Position numbers and translations under genes: made by a program. 64,000 nt of DNA from Caldilinea sp. CFX5 (lineage in GTDB: Bacteria; Chloroflexota; Anaerolineae; Caldilineales; Caldilineaceae): contig QWII01000006.1 in the NCBI GenBank assembly GCA_021405325.1, positions 186,001-250,000 of the forward strand, given 5' to 3'. Below the pieces are notes generated by a model. It was not told where the DNA came from, did no database searches, and saw nothing but the letters and a program-made list of their open reading frames with translations. Positions 60,848-64,000 of the stretch are shown in pieces (within the stretch, counting starts at the first letter, position 1; each line of letters opens with the position of its first letter).

Positions 60848-62581
60848 TCACGCTACGCTGATCAGCCGCCCCGCTTGGATGACTAGAACCTGATCGGCTC
60901 GTTGCAGGACAAGGGGACGGTGCGAGATGGCGAGACAGGTGGGCCGCGGGCTTTGGGCCAGCAGGTGTTGCCAGAGGCGCGTTTCAGTTTCCACGTCAAG
61001 CGCGCTGGAGAGATCGTCAAAGAGCAGCAATTCGGCGTCGCGCACCAACATACGGGCGGCGGCGACCCGCTGCACCTGCCCGCCGGAGAGCTTGACTCCG
61101 CGCGGCCCAACCTGGGTTTCTAGCCCGGCGGCCAGCTGAACCAGATCCGGCGTCAGCACAACGGTGTCGATGGCCTGCGTCAGGGTCGTTGCCGTCGCCG
61201 GCCAGCCCAACAAAATGTTTTCCCGCAAGGTGTCGCTAAAGAGACGGGGTGTTTGGGCCGTGTAGGCGGCCCGCGGTGGGACAAAAAAGGCGGCAGGGTT
61301 CGTCACGCGTTTCCCATTCCAGTAGATAGCGCCACTGTCCCTGGGCAATAACCCCAACAGCACTTTGAGCAAAGTCGTTTTCCCTGCGCCCACTTCCCCG
61401 GTGATGACGGTGAGCGACCCGTGGGGCAGGGTAAACGAAATGTCATAGATGCCCCGGTTGCTCCCCGGATAACAGTAACTCAGGTTGCGCACTTCTATGC
61501 TTTCTAACCGATCCGCCGCCGTTTTGACTGGATATTCAACGATGGGCTGTGAACCAATTTGATAGACCGGGCCATGTTCTACCAATGTTGTCGGTGACGC
61601 GTCTTGTAACATGCCGGCCAGCCGGGCGAAAGCGACGCTCGCCTGGCGAAATTCGGTCAAGGTCATGCCGATGATATAAACGGCCTCGCTATTCGCGCCC
61701 AGGTAAAAGGCAAAGAGAACAAAATCGCCGATGGTAAAGCTACCAGCTTGGATCGAACGGGCCGCCGCCAATAGGATCAACCCCGACCCCACGCTGGTGA
61801 TATTGCGAAAGACCGCTTCAAGCAAGGTGTTGATCAGTCGGTTGCGCACCATCGCCACCCGTCGTGCTTCATTCAGGGTTTGAAAGCGGGCCAGCACATG
61901 CGCTTCCGCCGTCGCCACCTGCACTGCTTGAATCGCACCAAAGGTTTCGCCGATAAAGTTGGTGATCTGGTCAGTCGTGATGCGGCTGGCCTGAAACATC
62001 TGCTCCATCCGTTTGCGCAGCCAGTTGGTGATGACCACCACACTGAGCAACGGCCCAACAACCAGTGCCGTCACCCACGGGTCAATGCGCACCATGACCA
62101 CGATGGCGATGAGCGCAAAGAGCAGGTTGGCAACCAGGAAGGTCGTCATATAGAGCATGTTGACGGTGACAATCACATCATCACGCAGACGGCTAACTGC
62201 TTCGCTGGGGGAAATGGTCAGGGCTTGCGCCGCCGGTCGGGAAAAGAGGTGGGTGAGCAGATTCTTGCGCAAGAGCGCCCCCAGCGGATGGCGAAAGAGC
62301 CGGTTGCCCACCGTATCCACGACAGCCGCCACTGCCCGCGCCACCCCAATCCCGACCAACAACCAGAGCAACCCATGAATGCCCCAAGTCATGCTCCCCC
62401 AGACCATAGCCGCCTGGCCGGTCAAACCATCAAAAAACTGCCGGGTGAGCAACCCGGCGGCATGGGGCAGGAGGGTGATAAAGAACAATTTGGTGACAAT
62501 GACAAGCAGATAAGTCCACGGCTGGAAAGCGATCAAACGCCACAGATGACGCCACGGCAGTTCATGCGTTACCTCACTCAT
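60848..62581 (-). CDS. ABC exporter half-transporter (subunit with degenerate site)
   Basis: 577 residues: an N-terminal membrane domain of six segments and a C-terminal ATPase. Walker A reads TGEVGAGKTTLLK and the signature LSGGQVQRVAAARML is intact, but the residue after Walker B is Asp (LLLFDDLSSALD) where the catalytic Glu is expected. The switch His is in AISHRPLV. Such an incomplete site is typical of one half of heterodimeric exporters (for instance TM287/288 or LmrCD). It overlaps the upstream gene, its presumed partner, by 4 nt. Confidence 0.88.
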   Translation of the reverse strand: MSEVTHELPWRHLWRLIAFQPWTYLLVIVTKLFFITLLPHAAGLLTRQFFDGLTGQAAMVWGSMTWGIHGLLWLLVGIGVARAVAAVVDTVGNRLFRHPLGALLRKNLLTHLFSRPAAQALTISPSEAVSRLRDDVIVTVNMLYMTTFLVANLLFALIAIVVMVRIDPWVTALVVGPLLSVVVITNWLRKRMEQMFQASRITTDQITNFIGETFGAIQAVQVATAEAHVLARFQTLNEARRVAMVRNRLINTLLEAVFRNITSVGSGLILLAAARSIQAGSFTIGDFVLFAFYLGANSEAVYIIGMTLTEFRQASVAFARLAGMLQDASPTTLVEHGPVYQIGSQPIVEYPVKTAADRLESIEVRNLSYCYPGSNRGIYDISFTLPHGSLTVITGEVGAGKTTLLKVLLGLLPRDSGAIYWNGKRVTNPAAFFVPPRAAYTAQTPRLFSDTLRENILLGWPATATTLTQAIDTVVLTPDLVQLAAGLETQVGPRGVKLSGGQVQRVAAARMLVRDAELLLFDDLSSALDVETETRLWQHLLAQSPRPTCLAISHRPLVLQRADQVLVIQAGRLISVA

Positions 62582-64000
62582 GCCAACACCTCCGTGAACC
62601 CTGTCTGTAACAAATGGGTAAAGCGAGATGCCGGGTTTGCCGCCAAGGCCGTGCGTTCCCCATACTCAACCACCCGGCCCTTGTCGAGGATCATGATCTC
62701 ATCGACGTGCTGCACGGTCGCCAGTCGATGGGCAATGATGATGGCCGTGCGCCCGGCCAACAACCGCTCGATGGCAGTTGCCAGGCGTGTTTCGGTCACA
62801 GGGTCGAGCCGGGAGGAGGCTTCATCCAGAATGACCAGAGCAGGGTTGCGCAGAAAAATGCGGGCAAAGGCGACCAGTTGCGCCTCCCCCGCCGAGAGGT
62901 TGCCGCCGCCAGCTGTCAGCACCGTCTCCAAACCGGCGGGTAATGTTTTCAACCAGCCCATCAGCCCCAGTTCGTCCAGCGCCCCGTAAAGTTGACTATC
63001 GCTGATCGCCGGGTCCCAGAAGGTCAGGTTATCGCGCAGGGTGGCATGAAACAACTGGACATGCTGCGTCACCAACCCGACCTGTTGCCGCACCTGGGCC
63101 AGCGGCAGTTGGCGTAGGTCGTCCATCTGCTCATCGCCTAACATAATGCACCCTTGATCCGGGTCATAGAGCCGTAACAGGAGCCGCGCCAGTGAACTCT
63201 TCCCGCTCCCCGTGCGCCCCAGCAACCCCAACTGCTTGCCCGGCGGCAGATGAAAGCTGATATTCTGTAACACTGGCGTGTCAACCGCATACCCAAAGGT
63301 AACATCCGCAAACCGAACCGCCACTGCCTTGCTCGTGACCACGCTCTTGCTCGTGGCCACGCTCGGCGTGGTCACGCCGCCGGGGCGCTCCGCGCCCGCC
63401 GGGCTTGGTACACCTACATCCTCAACAAGCTTACTGGTTGTTCCCTGCAATGCTTGCAACCGCACAATACTCCCCCCAGCGCGCTGCAAATCCTCCATCT
63501 GTCGGGTCAGTGCATTGATCGGCGTACTCAGCAAGGTAATGTAATGAAAGACCAGGTAAATCGTCCCAATCGTCATGGCATTACGCTGGTAGAGATAAGC
63601 GCAAAGCGCCAACACGCCACCTGTCCCCACTGCTACCAAAATGATCATTACCGCAAAGGGCAGGCTAAAGGTCCAGTTTTCCCACAAGCTTTTATGAAAA
63701 ACCGTGCGTAGGAGGGTGTAAAAGCGTTGCATCGTATAATCGACGGCGCCATTGGCCCGCAGATCTTCTAGGCCACCCAAGCGCTCTTCCAGATACGCAT
63801 AAAGCTCCGCATTGGCTTGCCGGTGGGCCACGGCGCTGGGAATGCCCAGGTTGCGCAACCGGGCCAGCAGCGACAGCAGCGTCAACGCCAGCGCCAACCC
63901 CACCAGCCCGATACGCCAATCGACCTGAAAGAGCAACCCCAACACCCCCAGTAAGAGCAGCAGATTCCCCAGGATCAACACAACGAACTGCGAGAAAAAG
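62578..64000 (-). CDS. ABC exporter half-transporter, N-terminus beyond the window
   Basis: The frame is open to the right edge (upstream codons still read FFSQFVVLILGN), so the start is outside. Present are part of the membrane domain (from about the fourth helix: LLLLLGVLGLLFQVDWRIGLVGLALALTLL) and the whole ATPase. Walker A is GRTGSGKSSLARLLLRL. The signature is LSAGEAQLVAFARI, with Ala for Gly, and the Walker B with catalytic Glu is LVILDEASSRLD. The switch His is in IIAHRLATVQH. Together with the next gene this gives one competent and one degenerate ATP site. A linker before the ATPase (VVTSKAVAV region) is longer than usual. Confidence 0.88.
   Translation of the reverse strand, partial: FFSQFVVLILGNLLLLLGVLGLLFQVDWRIGLVGLALALTLLSLLARLRNLGIPSAVAHRQANAELYAYLEERLGGLEDLRANGAVDYTMQRFYTLLRTVFHKSLWENWTFSLPFAVMIILVAVGTGGVLALCAYLYQRNAMTIGTIYLVFHYITLLSTPINALTRQMEDLQRAGGSIVRLQALQGTTSKLVEDVGVPSPAGAERPGGVTTPSVATSKSVVTSKAVAVRFADVTFGYAVDTPVLQNISFHLPPGKQLGLLGRTGSGKSSLARLLLRLYDPDQGCIMLGDEQMDDLRQLPLAQVRQQVGLVTQHVQLFHATLRDNLTFWDPAISDSQLYGALDELGLMGWLKTLPAGLETVLTAGGGNLSAGEAQLVAFARIFLRNPALVILDEASSRLDPVTETRLATAIERLLAGRTAIIIAHRLATVQHVDEIMILDKGRVVEYGERTALAANPASRFTHLLQTGFTEVLA

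Noticed and set aside
59556..60893. 445-codon frame opposite the P450 gene
   Set aside because: Shadow frame; the P450 heme, I-helix and K-helix motifs on the other strand are decisive.
61880..62989. 369-codon frame opposite the ABC exporter genes
   Set aside because: Spans the overlap of two well-supported genes and has no domain.

Overview
The window looks like chromosomal DNA of a Chloroflexota bacterium, probably of the Anaerolineae/Caldilineae type. This is inferred from gene content: many Gfo/Idh/MocA sugar oxidoreductases, a bacterial translin homologue, a PucC/BCD-family transporter, a PadR-controlled ABC operon with YndJ, and many sugar-acid enzymes. GC is moderately high, starts include ATG, GTG and TTG, and intergenic hairpins are unusually dense. 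No rRNA, tRNA, CRISPR array, transposase or phage structural gene was seen.

Layout. 1-9.6 kb: the N-terminus of a secreted protein, an APH-fold kinase, pdxA, a DEDD exonuclease, a LarA-like protein, a DAO-type flavoenzyme, a 50-residue aromatic-rich peptide gene, an MBL-fold hydrolase and a lone MalK/UgpC-type ATPase. 9.9-20.1 kb: uxuA, a TPP enzyme, two Gfo/Idh/MocA genes, a PPOX-fold protein, an amidohydrolase/SIS pair and a PCMT-like methyltransferase. 20.2-23.3 kb: a single-strand-annealing module (Rad52-type protein, SSB, small partners) behind divergent strong promoters. 23.5-28.4 kb: a minus-strand sugar cluster (two Gfo/Idh/MocA genes, a TIM-barrel isomerase, a PanB-fold paralogue without its metal ligands) interrupted by an AT-richer pair of unknown genes. 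28.6-35.7 kb: an OmpR-type regulator with a degenerate receiver, pepF, aconitase and an enolase-superfamily dehydratase.

35.8-41.9 kb: a small orphan gene, translin plus a Cas4-N-terminus-like membrane protein, a helical-repeat protein, the BCD-family transporter and a possible clan CD peptidase-like protein. 42-44.5 kb: mtaB and pheS. 44.6-46.7 kb: a Gfo/Idh/MocA pair. 46.9-49.5 kb: a promoter, a 19-residue peptide gene, a long leader, rsmC, a second methyltransferase and a methyltransferase remnant. 49.5-51.7 kb: a PIN toxin-antitoxin pair and an AraC/SRPBCC pair. 51.8-52.6 kb: a protein-free interval with a candidate structured RNA: three tandem hairpins with covarying stems and one conserved 14-nt loop, an intrinsic terminator, and an extended -10 promoter preceded by 11-bp-phased heptamers. 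52.6-58.1 kb: PadR, an FtsX-like permease, membrane proteins and an ABC ATPase in one operon. 58.1-64.0 kb: a minus-strand operon of a heterodimeric ABC exporter, a cytochrome P450 and a Gfo/Idh/MocA enzyme.

The strongest candidates for something undescribed are the 52.1-52.4 kb RNA with its promoter, the tandem array of about 110-bp units carrying different hairpins at 10.9-11.3 kb, the dispersed long inverted-repeat families, the 50-residue aromatic peptide gene, and the rsmC leader. All functions are read from motifs and context; no database search was possible.
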